Below are positions 26,747 through 35,768 of a DNA stretch of 64,000 nt, piece by piece. Source of the stretch: Bacteroidales bacterium (GTDB lineage: Bacteria > Bacteroidota > Bacteroidia > Bacteroidales > UBA3824); the NCBI GenBank assembly GCA_017544805.1, contig JAFYDK010000116.1, positions 22,946 through 86,945 on the forward strand, written 5' to 3'. Every line of letters begins with the position of its first letter. Positions within the stretch are counted from its first letter, which is position 1. The position numbers were made by a program, and so were the translations under genes. A model generated the notes under the pieces. It saw nothing but the letters and a program-made list of their open reading frames with translations. It ran no database searches and was not told where the DNA came from.

Positions 26747-27814
26747 ATGAAACATAATATTGCTCAAATACTTCAAGATGAGTTAGTTATCTCAAAAGCA
26801 ACAAGTCATCCGGAAAATACCGTTTTTGAATTTGAAAAAAACGGTGATCTCAAACTGCAATCGGGTGAAAAAATTTTTAATACGCTTAGCAATAACTTCT
26901 TAGGTTTTAACGGTTTGAACTCACGCACTTTAAGCGGAAGTTTCTATGCCGGAAAAAGCCAAACCATTATCAAAACAGAAAAATCAATTTCAAGATTTCT
27001 TCAAACTCAAGATACTTTGATTTTCGGCTCTTACGAAGGTTTATGCGCCGATGTATTAGAGTCTTTGTTTAATACAGAGGATGTAATAATTTACGATTCA
27101 GCCGTTTCGCTATCAATGCGAAGAGGTGTAAAAGTCTGCAACGCTCAAAAACTCAGATACCCTCATTCGGATATGCAAACCCTCGAACAACATCTTAAAT
27201 TATCAATGTTAAAAAGACTCAGAGTAATTGTCAGCGATGGAATTTTTTATGATTCGGGCGAGTGTGCGGATTTGAAACAAATCAGACTTTTAGCCGAAAA
27301 ATACGATGCAATTATAATTTTGGACGATAGTTACGGCTTTTTGACTTGCGGGTCTTCAGGCAGAGGCTCCGACGATTTGTGCGGGGTCAGAGGTTTTCAG
27401 GATCTGAAAATTGTTAATATGCAAAACGCTTTAGGCTGCCCTGTGGGTGCTTTTGCAACGGGAAACTCTACGATTACCGAACTTTTAAGATTCAGATGCA
27501 GATGTTACAGAGAGGCGTTAATGCCCGAAGAAAAAAGTCTCGAAAACGTTTACGAGATTTTGGAAAACCAAAAAGAAAAAGTTTTTGATTTGATAGAATC
27601 CTTACATGATAACGCAAAAAAAATCGCATTAAAACTTCAAAATTTAGGTTTTTCACCGCAAATTCCCCCCGCAGGAATAGTTTCGTTTCAATCGGAAATG
27701 CCTAAAGAAGAAATCAAAAGCATTTTAAAAGAAAATAATTTAGCAGCAACCTATTCAAAGGTCGGAAAAAACACTTTAGTATCGCTCAAAGTATCAGCAA
27801 CTTGGGAATTATAA
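26747..27814 (+). CDS. Alpha-oxoamine synthase-family protein lacking the PLP lysine
   Basis: 355 residues with the fold pattern of KBL/BioF/serine palmitoyltransferase: NTLSNNFLGF (cf. SxNYLGF), GSFYAGKSQTIIKTEKSISRFL-type segment before FGSYEG, IIILDDSYGFLTCGSSGRG and a small C-terminal domain. But the lysine of the usual SKALG motif, which binds PLP, is Asn227 (VNMQNALGCPVG); the PLP-stacking His of the NHAS motif is about Ser121 (DSAVSLS), and the His of DDAH is Tyr196. It therefore cannot be a normal synthase. It resembles the non-catalytic LCB1 subunit of eukaryotic serine palmitoyltransferase. A catalytic partner is not in the window. It is full length with no frameshift, so decay is less likely than a non-catalytic role. 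Confidence 0.8.
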   Translation: MKHNIAQILQDELVISKATSHPENTVFEFEKNGDLKLQSGEKIFNTLSNNFLGFNGLNSRTLSGSFYAGKSQTIIKTEKSISRFLQTQDTLIFGSYEGLCADVLESLFNTEDVIIYDSAVSLSMRRGVKVCNAQKLRYPHSDMQTLEQHLKLSMLKRLRVIVSDGIFYDSGECADLKQIRLLAEKYDAIIILDDSYGFLTCGSSGRGSDDLCGVRGFQDLKIVNMQNALGCPVGAFATGNSTITELLRFRCRCYREALMPEEKSLENVYEILENQKEKVFDLIESLHDNAKKIALKLQNLGFSPQIPPAGIVSFQSEMPKEEIKSILKENNLAATYSKVGKNTLVSLKVSATWEL

Positions 27815-27879
27815 CAAAAAAAATTGAATTAAAACCAAAATTTAATACATAAAATATACCAAAATTAGTTTTTTTAGTT

Positions 27880-27887
27880 TATTTTTG
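27880..27887 (+). promoter_or_regulatory. -7 box TATTTTTG for rpoN
   Basis: Perfect TAnnTTTG. Transcription would start near 27894, so an in-frame TTG at 27898 is too close to the RNA 5' end and the ATG at 27928 is the likely start. Confidence 0.45.
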
Positions 27888-27927
27888 TAATAAAATTTTG
27901 TCAGTAACTTTTTATTTTAAGCAACCT

Positions 27928-29469
27928 ATGCTAAATCTAACGCAAAGTCTGAAGCAGATACAAAAATTATCGCCTCAGCAAATACAACTGATAAAACTGT
28001 TGGAAATACCGACAGTACAGCTTGAACAGAGAATCAAACGCGAAATTGAAGAAAATCCCGTCTTGGAAGAAGGCGGAGAAGAGGACGAGCGTGAACAAAC
28101 TGAAGTCGATAACAATTACGAAGATTCTGATTCTCAGGAAAATGAATATGAAGAAAATGATACGTCAATAGATTCTGCCGAGGATTACAGAGAAGAATCT
28201 TACGACGAAAAATCCTTAGACGATTACTCACCGGAGGACTATTACGACGATGATGAAACGCCTAATTACCGTTTGTCCGCCAATAATTATTCCGACGATG
28301 ACGAACGCAAAAACGAAATTCCATATTCACAAGGCTCCTCTTTGCACGAAACTCTTTTGTCGCAATTAGGATTAGGCGTTATGAACGACCGCGAAAGGCT
28401 GCTCGCCGAATATATTATCGGTAATATCGACGATGACGGTTATCTCAGAAGAGATTTGGAGTCGATAGCGGATGATATTGCTTTTTCGGCTAACGTTGAA
28501 ACAACAGAAAAAGAACTGCAAAAACTTTTGGTCATAATCCAGGACTTTGACCCCTCAGGCGTAGGCGCAAGGGACATCAAAGAATGTCTTATGATTCAGA
28601 TTGTAAGAAAATACAAAAACAATCAAGGAAACAAAGTCGTATTAAAAACAGCGTATAAAATTCTCCATGATTATTTCCCCGAATTTACGAAAAAACATTA
28701 CGAGAAAATACTGTCAAAATTGGACGTTAATGAGAAAACCATGCGTTTGGCTATTGAGGAGATAACTCATCTTAACCCGAAACCCGGCAGCATTTTCGGC
28801 AATTTGCTCGCTAAAAATTCTCAACACATTATCCCCGATTTTATTCTCGAAGATAATGAAGGCGAACTGATTCTGCACCTTAACTCCAAAAACGTTCCGG
28901 AATTAAGACTAAACAAAACGTATTCAGACATGATTGAAAATATGTCAAAAAAGAATGTCCCGCAAAAGGATAAAGATACGCTTTTGTTCGTAAAACAGAA
29001 ATTGGATTCTGCAAAATGGTTTATTGAGGCTATCCGTCAAAGACAAAATACTTTAATGGAAACGATGCACGCTATAATAGATTTTCAGCACGAGTATTTT
29101 CAGGAGGGCGACGAGACCAAACTCAAACCTATGATTCTTAAAGATATAGCAGAAAAAACCGGTTTTGACATTTCAACAATTTCGAGGGTTGCAAATTCCA
29201 AATACATTCAGACACATTTCGGCATTTTTCCTTTGAAATTCTTTTTCTCGGAAGGTATGCAGACCGATACCGGCGAAGAGGTTTCAACAAGGGAAATCAA
29301 AAAAATCTTGAAAGAATGTATCGAACACGAGTCAAAGCAAAGACCGCTTACGGATGAAAAACTCGCTCAAATACTTCAACAACGCGGCTATCAAATAGCA
29401 AGAAGAACGGTTGCAAAATACCGCGAACAAATGAATATTTTAGTGGCAAGACTCAGAAAAGAACTCTAA
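27928..29469 (+). CDS. rpoN: RNA polymerase sigma-54 factor
   Basis: 513 residues from the ATG at 27928 (MLNLTQSLKQIQKLSPQQIQ), which matches how RpoN proteins begin; an in-frame TTG at 27898 is rejected. Region I is the Gln/Leu-rich activator-contact segment, region II (about 50-140) is very acidic and longer than usual, then the core-binding domain (LGLGVMNDRERLLAEYIIG, NIDDDGYLRRDLESI, DPSGVGARDIKECL), the helix-turn-helix (KDIAEKTGFDISTISRVANS) and the RpoN box ARRTVAKYRE, all in order. It needs AAA+ enhancer-binding activators; none is encoded in the window. Confidence 0.96.
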   Translation: MLNLTQSLKQIQKLSPQQIQLIKLLEIPTVQLEQRIKREIEENPVLEEGGEEDEREQTEVDNNYEDSDSQENEYEENDTSIDSAEDYREESYDEKSLDDYSPEDYYDDDETPNYRLSANNYSDDDERKNEIPYSQGSSLHETLLSQLGLGVMNDRERLLAEYIIGNIDDDGYLRRDLESIADDIAFSANVETTEKELQKLLVIIQDFDPSGVGARDIKECLMIQIVRKYKNNQGNKVVLKTAYKILHDYFPEFTKKHYEKILSKLDVNEKTMRLAIEEITHLNPKPGSIFGNLLAKNSQHIIPDFILEDNEGELILHLNSKNVPELRLNKTYSDMIENMSKKNVPQKDKDTLLFVKQKLDSAKWFIEAIRQRQNTLMETMHAIIDFQHEYFQEGDETKLKPMILKDIAEKTGFDISTISRVANSKYIQTHFGIFPLKFFFSEGMQTDTGEEVSTREIKKILKECIEHESKQRPLTDEKLAQILQQRGYQIARRTVAKYREQMNILVARLRKEL

Positions 29470-29500
29470 AAAAGAAAAAGCAGAAAAAGGTAAAAAGACA

Positions 29501-30142
29501 ATGAAATTTTTTATACACCCTCTGATTATACCTTTTTACGCTTTCTGTCTTATGACAGAATTTGAAAGGCAATCGTACTCTTTGGACATTACAGCAATGA
29601 TTCAATTAATGCTCGTTATGTTCCTCACTTTAGTGCTATTTCCTTATCTAACAAAATTTCAGTTTTCGTTCTCAAAACCCGATGCACTTTGGGATATTGC
29701 CGCCGGATTTCAAGTAAGATTGCACTACGCATTAGGACTGACAATTTTTTATTTAGTGCTTTCGTACATGATTGACTATATAAAATTTTTTAATACATGG
29801 GGCAGCAAATACATTTTTGCAGTTTATGTGCTGCCCATTTGGATCAACGTTTTTTCGGGTGCGGGCTTTTTACATTTTTTCAAAAAAAGGCCCGGATGTT
29901 TTTTAGCAAAAGTCAATTTCGCACAATCCGCCTATTTCGGCGCACTTTGTGGTTTCATTGTTATATTCGGATACAAAGCTGCAATAGATACTTTTTGGCC
30001 GTTTGTAATCGCGTTATTACTGTTTTCAATCAGTTCTATGTATTTAATTAACAACAGATTACAAAAATTTCCACATCATTTATATTGTTACGCTTTAGGG
30101 CTGATTCAAGCCGTAATAATTTTGGTTTTGTGTCAAAATTAG
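29501..30142 (+). CDS. Polytopic membrane protein of unknown function
   Basis: 213 residues with about six hydrophobic helices (about 4-18, 30-52, 72-95, 104-125, 140-160, 163-180, 190-210) and short loops; conserved-looking polar residues are few (YLTKFQFSFSKPDALWD, a charged cytoplasmic loop, and KKRPGCFLAK). It begins 31 bases after rpoN and is probably cotranscribed. I do not recognise the family; the arrangement is reminiscent of small membrane proteins found next to rpoN in Bacteroidetes, but I cannot name a role. Confidence 0.7.
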   Translation: MKFFIHPLIIPFYAFCLMTEFERQSYSLDITAMIQLMLVMFLTLVLFPYLTKFQFSFSKPDALWDIAAGFQVRLHYALGLTIFYLVLSYMIDYIKFFNTWGSKYIFAVYVLPIWINVFSGAGFLHFFKKRPGCFLAKVNFAQSAYFGALCGFIVIFGYKAAIDTFWPFVIALLLFSISSMYLINNRLQKFPHHLYCYALGLIQAVIILVLCQN

Positions 30143-30200
30143 TTTTTTTTCAAAAAAAATATTACGGCTCTTTTATATTTTCTTCCATGTGCAATTTTTT

Positions 30201-31904
30201 TTAGTCGCAAGTTATAATACAACTGCCGAAATCCCACGCATTCATATTTGAATCAGACCAACGGCGAGAGGATTTAGGATAATTCGCTTCAAGCTCAGGG
30301 CTAAATGTTTTTGTACAAACATCTTTTATACGCCCTTCGTTTTTCCATTTGACATTATTAATAAGACAAGGACCTTTTACGTCAAGCAAAACTTTTCCTT
30401 TAAAATTAGGCTCACTATAAAGTATAAGTCTCGTGCCTTTGTCAATAGCGATAGCATCAAAAGTATATTGAACGGCTTTAGGAAATGCCGCCTGATTGCT
30501 GATATATTTTCCGTCACCGACATATTCCCCGTAAATATCAGGCTGATAAATCTTTGAAATATGACCTTTTACCTCAACATCTGAAAGCAATGTACCAGAG
30601 AAATGGACTCCGCAATTTCGCTTCGGATCCGGTTTACCAAGACGGATTTCCTCGTATCGCATCAAAACATCCCTCGTACGCTGATTGTCAGTAATTTTCT
30701 CACCCTTACGAATCCAAATTTTCTGACGGAAACCGGGTTTCTCAGCTATGATTTTTACCTCGTCGGTTGCAGAAATGTTTCCAATTGTAAAACATCCTTG
30801 ACGATTAGAATAAACCGTCCCCCTCTCTTGAGAGTTGATAAAAACTTTATTCAAAGCTCCGTCCACTGGTCTGTTAGAAAGCGAGTCAATATTTCTAAAA
30901 ACCATATTGTTTTTCTCCGGACGAATCCGAATAATTTTATCTTCATCTTTTAGCCGCTCATACTCAGATAGTTTATAGTCTTTAGTTAAAGTATCGAAAT
31001 AAGATAATCTTTTGGTTTCAACATGGAAAATATCTTTAGGATTAACATTTTCAAAAAAGCCCTTGCCAATTCCGTCCGTGTTAGTAACCACTTCCCTACC
31101 CTTTGAATCAACAACGAGTTTTGCAGAAACGCCTGCCACGGGAAGTGAAGTTTCCAAATCTTTAACCGTAAATGCAACCATACCGTATTGCGGTGTCAAT
31201 CTTAACGTTCTGTTGTGCTCGCCTTGCAAAAAAGTTTCAACATCAGCAGTTAAAGTATCGCCTAAAAAACCTTCCAAAGAAGCATCAACACTCAAATCAG
31301 AACATCTTGAAACATTCGGAATTTCAGCCAAGCCCGCAGGAGATGTCTGAACTTCAACAACTTGACCGTCAATCAACGCCTTTACAGTAGCCTGTGGCAA
31401 AGGTTCGCCGTCATCTTTGTCAAGAACTAAGAAACACAAACCGACTGAAAGTTTTTCCAAAGGAATTTTATAAGGCATATACTCTTGAAGACCCGTAAAA
31501 AAAGGTCTCAAAGTGTCAGCAGAAAGACAACCACCGCTTGCCGTAACAACACTCTCCTCGGATGAATGAAAGATTACAGAATATAAAGAATAGTTTACAT
31601 TTGTAAATAAAACTGAACCATTTTCATCTGTCTTTCCGGTAATTTTAATAGTATCACTAACAAAAAATCCAAAAGGATTGGTTTTAATAAAAGAAAAATC
31701 TACATATTTAAAATCAACATTGACATCAGAAAGATTTTTGTTAGTATTTTTATCCACAGCAACCATAGCTATATTTTTGTTGAAGCGCAACAAAAGCAGC
31801 AATGGTAACAACAATAATAATAAAAGTAAAAGCCACCAGTAACTGCGGCTTTTTACTCTTACTATGTATTCCGTTTCGTCTCCTGAATTTACGTATGTCG
31901 GCAT
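30201..31904 (-). CDS. Membrane-anchored Ig-like repeat protein with a beta/gamma-crystallin-like C-terminus
   Basis: 567 residues, last gene of a four-gene operon. A single transmembrane helix (about 21-40, twelve leucines in a row region flanked by VKSRSY and RFNK) gives an N-in/C-out anchor. Then come several CarboxypepD_reg/Cna-B-type Ig-like repeats (VDKNTNKNLSDVNVDFKYV; LVLDKDDGEPLPQATVKALI; VAFTVKDLETSLPVAGVSAK; NNMVFRNIDSLSNRPVDGAL), and residues about 470-530 (GTRLILYSEPNFKGKVLLDV, then GPCLINNVKW) look like a beta/gamma-crystallin half. It lacks the N-terminal domain shared by its three operon partners. Likely a structural or binding component at the outer face of the inner membrane or in the periplasm. 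Confidence 0.7.
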   Translation of the reverse strand: MPTYVNSGDETEYIVRVKSRSYWWLLLLLLLLLPLLLLLRFNKNIAMVAVDKNTNKNLSDVNVDFKYVDFSFIKTNPFGFFVSDTIKITGKTDENGSVLFTNVNYSLYSVIFHSSEESVVTASGGCLSADTLRPFFTGLQEYMPYKIPLEKLSVGLCFLVLDKDDGEPLPQATVKALIDGQVVEVQTSPAGLAEIPNVSRCSDLSVDASLEGFLGDTLTADVETFLQGEHNRTLRLTPQYGMVAFTVKDLETSLPVAGVSAKLVVDSKGREVVTNTDGIGKGFFENVNPKDIFHVETKRLSYFDTLTKDYKLSEYERLKDEDKIIRIRPEKNNMVFRNIDSLSNRPVDGALNKVFINSQERGTVYSNRQGCFTIGNISATDEVKIIAEKPGFRQKIWIRKGEKITDNQRTRDVLMRYEEIRLGKPDPKRNCGVHFSGTLLSDVEVKGHISKIYQPDIYGEYVGDGKYISNQAAFPKAVQYTFDAIAIDKGTRLILYSEPNFKGKVLLDVKGPCLINNVKWKNEGRIKDVCTKTFSPELEANYPKSSRRWSDSNMNAWDFGSCIITCD

Positions 31905-31935
31905 AGTTTGAAGAATTTAGGGTTAGAAAAAAAAC

Positions 31936-33117
31936 TTATTTTACGGCTTTAGCCTCCACAACTGCACCTACGGGCACGTCCTGAAGTTCAACATAACCGT
32001 CAGAATCAGTTAAAAGTTCTTTTTTAATACCGTCGTATTTAATCGTAACTTTAGCACTCTTAATAACAGCACCTTTTTCGTCGATTACTTTGAAACGCAT
32101 ATTACGAACTTTCGGCTCTTCAACTTTAGGCGGCTCAACAACCGGCACGGGTTCGGGCTCTACAAAAATCACGATTTTGTAATTGCGCGACGATCTGTTG
32201 AAAACAAAAGTATTAACATTCTCTTTAACGCCCTCACCGTTAAGCTGATAAGCCGTTACTGTAACCATATTTCTTACCTTTTGAAGCGTAATTCTGCCAT
32301 CGGCATCCGATACGGCTTTTATGGTGTTGCCGTCGTACTCAAAGGTAAACTCTTTGTCATACAAAGGTTTATCATTTTGGTCTACGACATTAATCACCAT
32401 ATCACCTTTGGGCGTAACTTTTATTTTGTAAGTACCGTTTTCGTAACAAGTATAAGTCTGAGGCGCAGTTTTGTCTTTTTCGGTAGCCTCCCACGCCTTT
32501 ACAAAAGCATTTTCCTTAATTTTCTCCAAAACAAGAATGCCCTGTTCATCGGATTTGCCCGAAAGTTGTTTGCCGCCTATTTCAAAAATTATATCCTCAA
32601 AAGGAGCAATACTTAAATCATCATTATAAACGACCTGAAATTTCATCGGTATTTTTCTGATATTAATCAATTTCGTCAAAATACCTTTTTCCGCACCAGG
32701 AACATCATTAACAAATCCCCACTCAATTATAACAGCATGCTTTTTGCCGTCATCATCAATGATGAAAACATCTTCCATGCCCGGAATTTCAATACACTTA
32801 TAAATGAAATCCGTAATTGAGGAATCGTCAAAATTTTTCGTTTCCGCAATAAGCTTTCCGATGTCATTGCTCAGAATATCCTGTGCAAGACTTTTGTCCT
32901 CGTCGGAAAGATAATTATAATTAACAGCATTTCCCGAATACTGTGAAACCCACGAAACCTTTCTGCCGCCTTCCAAAACTACTGGTTCGGCAAAAATTTT
33001 AAAAACGTCGCTTCCGGGAAAAGCCGCCTTTATTTGACGGTACATGTTAGGAGCGGTTAATGCACTGCCCAACAAATATTTGATGTCGTTTAGAAATTTG
33101 GTCGCTATTATATTCAT
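31936..33117 (-). CDS. Shared N-terminal domain plus three Ig-like repeats, no membrane segment
   Basis: 393 residues. Residues 1-165 are the domain common to this operon (FAEPVVLEGGRKVSWVSQYSG, quoted as FAEPVVLEGG, KVSWVSQYSG; then CIEIPGMEDVFIID and HAVIIEWGFVND). Three Ig-like CarboxypepD_reg-type repeats follow (about 180-240, 250-315, 335-393; IVLEKIKENAFVKAWE, VVDQNDKPLYDKEFTFEYDG, RFKVIDEKGAVIKSAKVTIK). No signal peptide or transmembrane helix is visible, so it should stay in the cytoplasm unless carried by a partner. Gaps of 15 and 32 bases to its neighbours put it in the operon. Confidence 0.65.
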   Translation of the reverse strand: MNIIATKFLNDIKYLLGSALTAPNMYRQIKAAFPGSDVFKIFAEPVVLEGGRKVSWVSQYSGNAVNYNYLSDEDKSLAQDILSNDIGKLIAETKNFDDSSITDFIYKCIEIPGMEDVFIIDDDGKKHAVIIEWGFVNDVPGAEKGILTKLINIRKIPMKFQVVYNDDLSIAPFEDIIFEIGGKQLSGKSDEQGILVLEKIKENAFVKAWEATEKDKTAPQTYTCYENGTYKIKVTPKGDMVINVVDQNDKPLYDKEFTFEYDGNTIKAVSDADGRITLQKVRNMVTVTAYQLNGEGVKENVNTFVFNRSSRNYKIVIFVEPEPVPVVEPPKVEEPKVRNMRFKVIDEKGAVIKSAKVTIKYDGIKKELLTDSDGYVELQDVPVGAVVEAKAVK

Positions 33118-33131
33118 AATCTATATTGTTT

Positions 33132-35684
33132 TTATTTTTTTGACTTGTTGGAGCCTTTCGAGGGACAATAAACCTTGAAGTACCATTGAGTTTTGCTATT
33201 GTCGCCACCGTTAACCCTTACCGTAATCAAACCGTTAGGCGAATCAAATTTGAAAGAGGCTTTCTTAAAAGGTCCTTTAACAAAGCCGTTGGTACGGTAA
33301 ATGATTTTATCATCAGAAATTTCACCCGATTTGCCGTTGTAGACAATCAACTCGTCAGGAATATCAAAAGTATCAAAACCGATAGTTACCGTTCCGCTCG
33401 TTTTGCCGAGGTTAATGGTCTGAAGCGTTGAATGAAAACCTTTTGAAACTACCTGTTGTCCGCACGGAACGGGTACGTCGCTAATGTCAGTTGAAACCTC
33501 AGGAATCAAAATCTTTTTCTCCGGCACAAAAAGGAACGATGTAATATAATCGGGATGATCTTTCATCGTTATTTTAGCGTCGATTTTAAGAGTTGAATCC
33601 ATAGGCACATCTTTGAAATTGATAACGCCGTTTTCGTCAGCAATGCCTTCGAGTTTTGTTTTCTTTTTACCTTGTCCAAATTCCAAAACAATTTTTGCGC
33701 CAGGAATTTTTTCAGAAGTTTTTTCGTCCCAAACAGCAATGGTCAAACCCTCAGGAGTTTTTACCTCAGGCTCCGTTACGGGTACGACTTGCGTCGTATC
33801 AGGTTTGTTTAGTTGTGTAGAATCAACATCCGCATTCTTTGAAACCGTATCGGCAACTATTATCGGCTCCGAGGCAATTTCCTTAACTTTCGGTATCAAG
33901 AAACTGTATATCAACCAGCCTAAAAGCAAAATCAAAGGAATCAACCAAATCAAAAATCCTAATTTATTGTTGCCAACAACAAGTTTCAAAAGCTCTTTTT
34001 CGTTGCTGCAAGTATAATCAACTTGAGTAATTTTTTTGTTGTATTCAGTTGATATAACGTATTTTCCGTGTTTTAAACCCGGAATCAAAATTCTGCCGTC
34101 TTTGTCGGTAATTCTTGTTTCAACTTTGTGACCATCGTCAATCGTTACCCTTAGATTCGGAATTTTTTTCTTCTGCTTATTAACAACCAAAATTTCCAAA
34201 TCCGTAACCTCAGACCTTTCCAAAATCATTCCGCCTTTGAAAACGTACTGAGTTTCCTCCGGTTTGAAAATAAACACATGTCTGTGAGTTGCAAGACCGT
34301 TAATTATCTGTGTACAAACGACATTTGAGTTGTAATTAACCTTATCCAAAAGGATTTCTCCATTTTCATCGGTATAAAATTCACATCTCATATCGTCGTA
34401 TTCGCATCTTACGAGGGTATTGACAACGGGTTTTTGTTTTTCATCAACAACTTTTATTGTCATGCGACCCGAAGATGATATTTTTCTGACTTTAACCTCA
34501 GCCATGTTAAGACCCTCATGCGTGATGAGCGAAGTCGAAACTTTTTGAAATTTTCCACCACCACATTCAATCTTGAACTCGGTATCAGGTGGAATATGGT
34601 CGATTGAAACCCTTCCGTTTCTATCCGTACTTACCGTTAAATCCTTGTCCAAATATGAAAATTTAACGTCAATGCCGGGTAAAAATTCTCCTTGTTCGCT
34701 CATTACGGCAACCTCAACTTCAGCAGAGGGACGTATACCTTTGAAAACGTATTCCTGTTTTGAAGCATCACAGAAATAAGAGTTTTTAGCATTTTTCTGT
34801 TTAACAACCACTTCAGTACCCTCAGCAATATCCCTTAAACGGATACGCCCTTGAGAATCAGAGGTTTCAAAATAAGTGCGTCCGTCGTATGTAAAAGAAA
34901 CTTCAGTATCAGAGAGGGGCAAACCTCTGTCATCGGTTATCAAAAAGTTCATATCAGCGCATTTGGTACCGATCAAAAAATGATATTCGTCCCTGCCGTC
35001 GCACATATATTCGGTCTCGGTTTCTTTATCCTGAGAAACAGCCTTAAATGTATCGCCCAAAGGAATATCCTCTAAGTAAACATAACCCTTTGAATCAGTG
35101 GTCAATACATTCGGTTTATCTTTGTAAACTACCGTTATGCTTTCGCCCGGAGCAGTTTTTTGTGATTTTATAACTTTTATTTTTACCGTATCCACTTTTG
35201 TAGGTACGAGTTTTTTTACTAATTCCGATTTAGCATTGAAATCGTCAGAAATAAAACCCCATTTTATAAGGACATAACGGCTTCTACCGTCAGCATTCTG
35301 AATTCTGTAAATATTGTCATAATCAGGAATTTCAATACAAGAGTCAATAATCGAAAACATATCGGCAACATCTTGCATATCATTATGATAAAGCTGTTTG
35401 AAAACCGCTTTATAAAGTTTATTAACCTGATATTTAATCATGCCCTTGGCTGCGTTTTGTTCGTCTTCGGTAAGCTTAGAAAACGCTTGAGGCGTACCTT
35501 CAAACTCGGTATGCCACGTAATTTTATCCGGACCGTCAAGCATAGGCTCGGCAAGTACGGAATACTCTTTACCCTGGGCAAACATTTTTTTCAACTGGGT
35601 ATATCTTTTTATGTTTTCAGCCGTACCTTCGGAAAACACTGGCCTTATGGCTGAAATATCAGTTGTAATTATTGGCTGACTCAT
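33132..35684 (-). CDS. Shared N-terminal domain, five Ig-like repeats, transmembrane helix and C-terminal beta-sandwich
   Basis: 850 residues. Shared domain at 1-160 (AEPMLDGPDKITWHTEF; SCIEIPDYDNIYRIQ; VLIKWGFISDD). Ig-like repeats at about 165-235, 240-315, 320-400, 405-485 and 495-570, each with the pattern of a carboxypeptidase-regulatory repeat (DDRGLPLSDTEVSFTYDG; DSQGRIRLRDI). Transmembrane helix at 575-598. After it, one more repeat (645-720; VWDEKTSEKIPGAKIVLEFG) and a CUB-like beta-sandwich (735-842) with two Cys (PCGQQ; VYCPSK). No signal peptide, so if the helix is the only anchor the first five repeats would be cytoplasmic, which is unusual for Ig-like repeats. Function unknown; a scaffold of a membrane complex is likely. 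Confidence 0.65.
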   Translation of the reverse strand: MSQPIITTDISAIRPVFSEGTAENIKRYTQLKKMFAQGKEYSVLAEPMLDGPDKITWHTEFEGTPQAFSKLTEDEQNAAKGMIKYQVNKLYKAVFKQLYHNDMQDVADMFSIIDSCIEIPDYDNIYRIQNADGRSRYVLIKWGFISDDFNAKSELVKKLVPTKVDTVKIKVIKSQKTAPGESITVVYKDKPNVLTTDSKGYVYLEDIPLGDTFKAVSQDKETETEYMCDGRDEYHFLIGTKCADMNFLITDDRGLPLSDTEVSFTYDGRTYFETSDSQGRIRLRDIAEGTEVVVKQKNAKNSYFCDASKQEYVFKGIRPSAEVEVAVMSEQGEFLPGIDVKFSYLDKDLTVSTDRNGRVSIDHIPPDTEFKIECGGGKFQKVSTSLITHEGLNMAEVKVRKISSSGRMTIKVVDEKQKPVVNTLVRCEYDDMRCEFYTDENGEILLDKVNYNSNVVCTQIINGLATHRHVFIFKPEETQYVFKGGMILERSEVTDLEILVVNKQKKKIPNLRVTIDDGHKVETRITDKDGRILIPGLKHGKYVISTEYNKKITQVDYTCSNEKELLKLVVGNNKLGFLIWLIPLILLLGWLIYSFLIPKVKEIASEPIIVADTVSKNADVDSTQLNKPDTTQVVPVTEPEVKTPEGLTIAVWDEKTSEKIPGAKIVLEFGQGKKKTKLEGIADENGVINFKDVPMDSTLKIDAKITMKDHPDYITSFLFVPEKKILIPEVSTDISDVPVPCGQQVVSKGFHSTLQTINLGKTSGTVTIGFDTFDIPDELIVYNGKSGEISDDKIIYRTNGFVKGPFKKASFKFDSPNGLITVRVNGGDNSKTQWYFKVYCPSKGSNKSKK

Positions 35685-35768
35685 TTTTTAATATATATAT
35701 ACTGTTTGGTTTTTGATATTTTCAAAATGCTAAATTACAAAGTTTTTTGTCATTAAACAAATTTTTAT

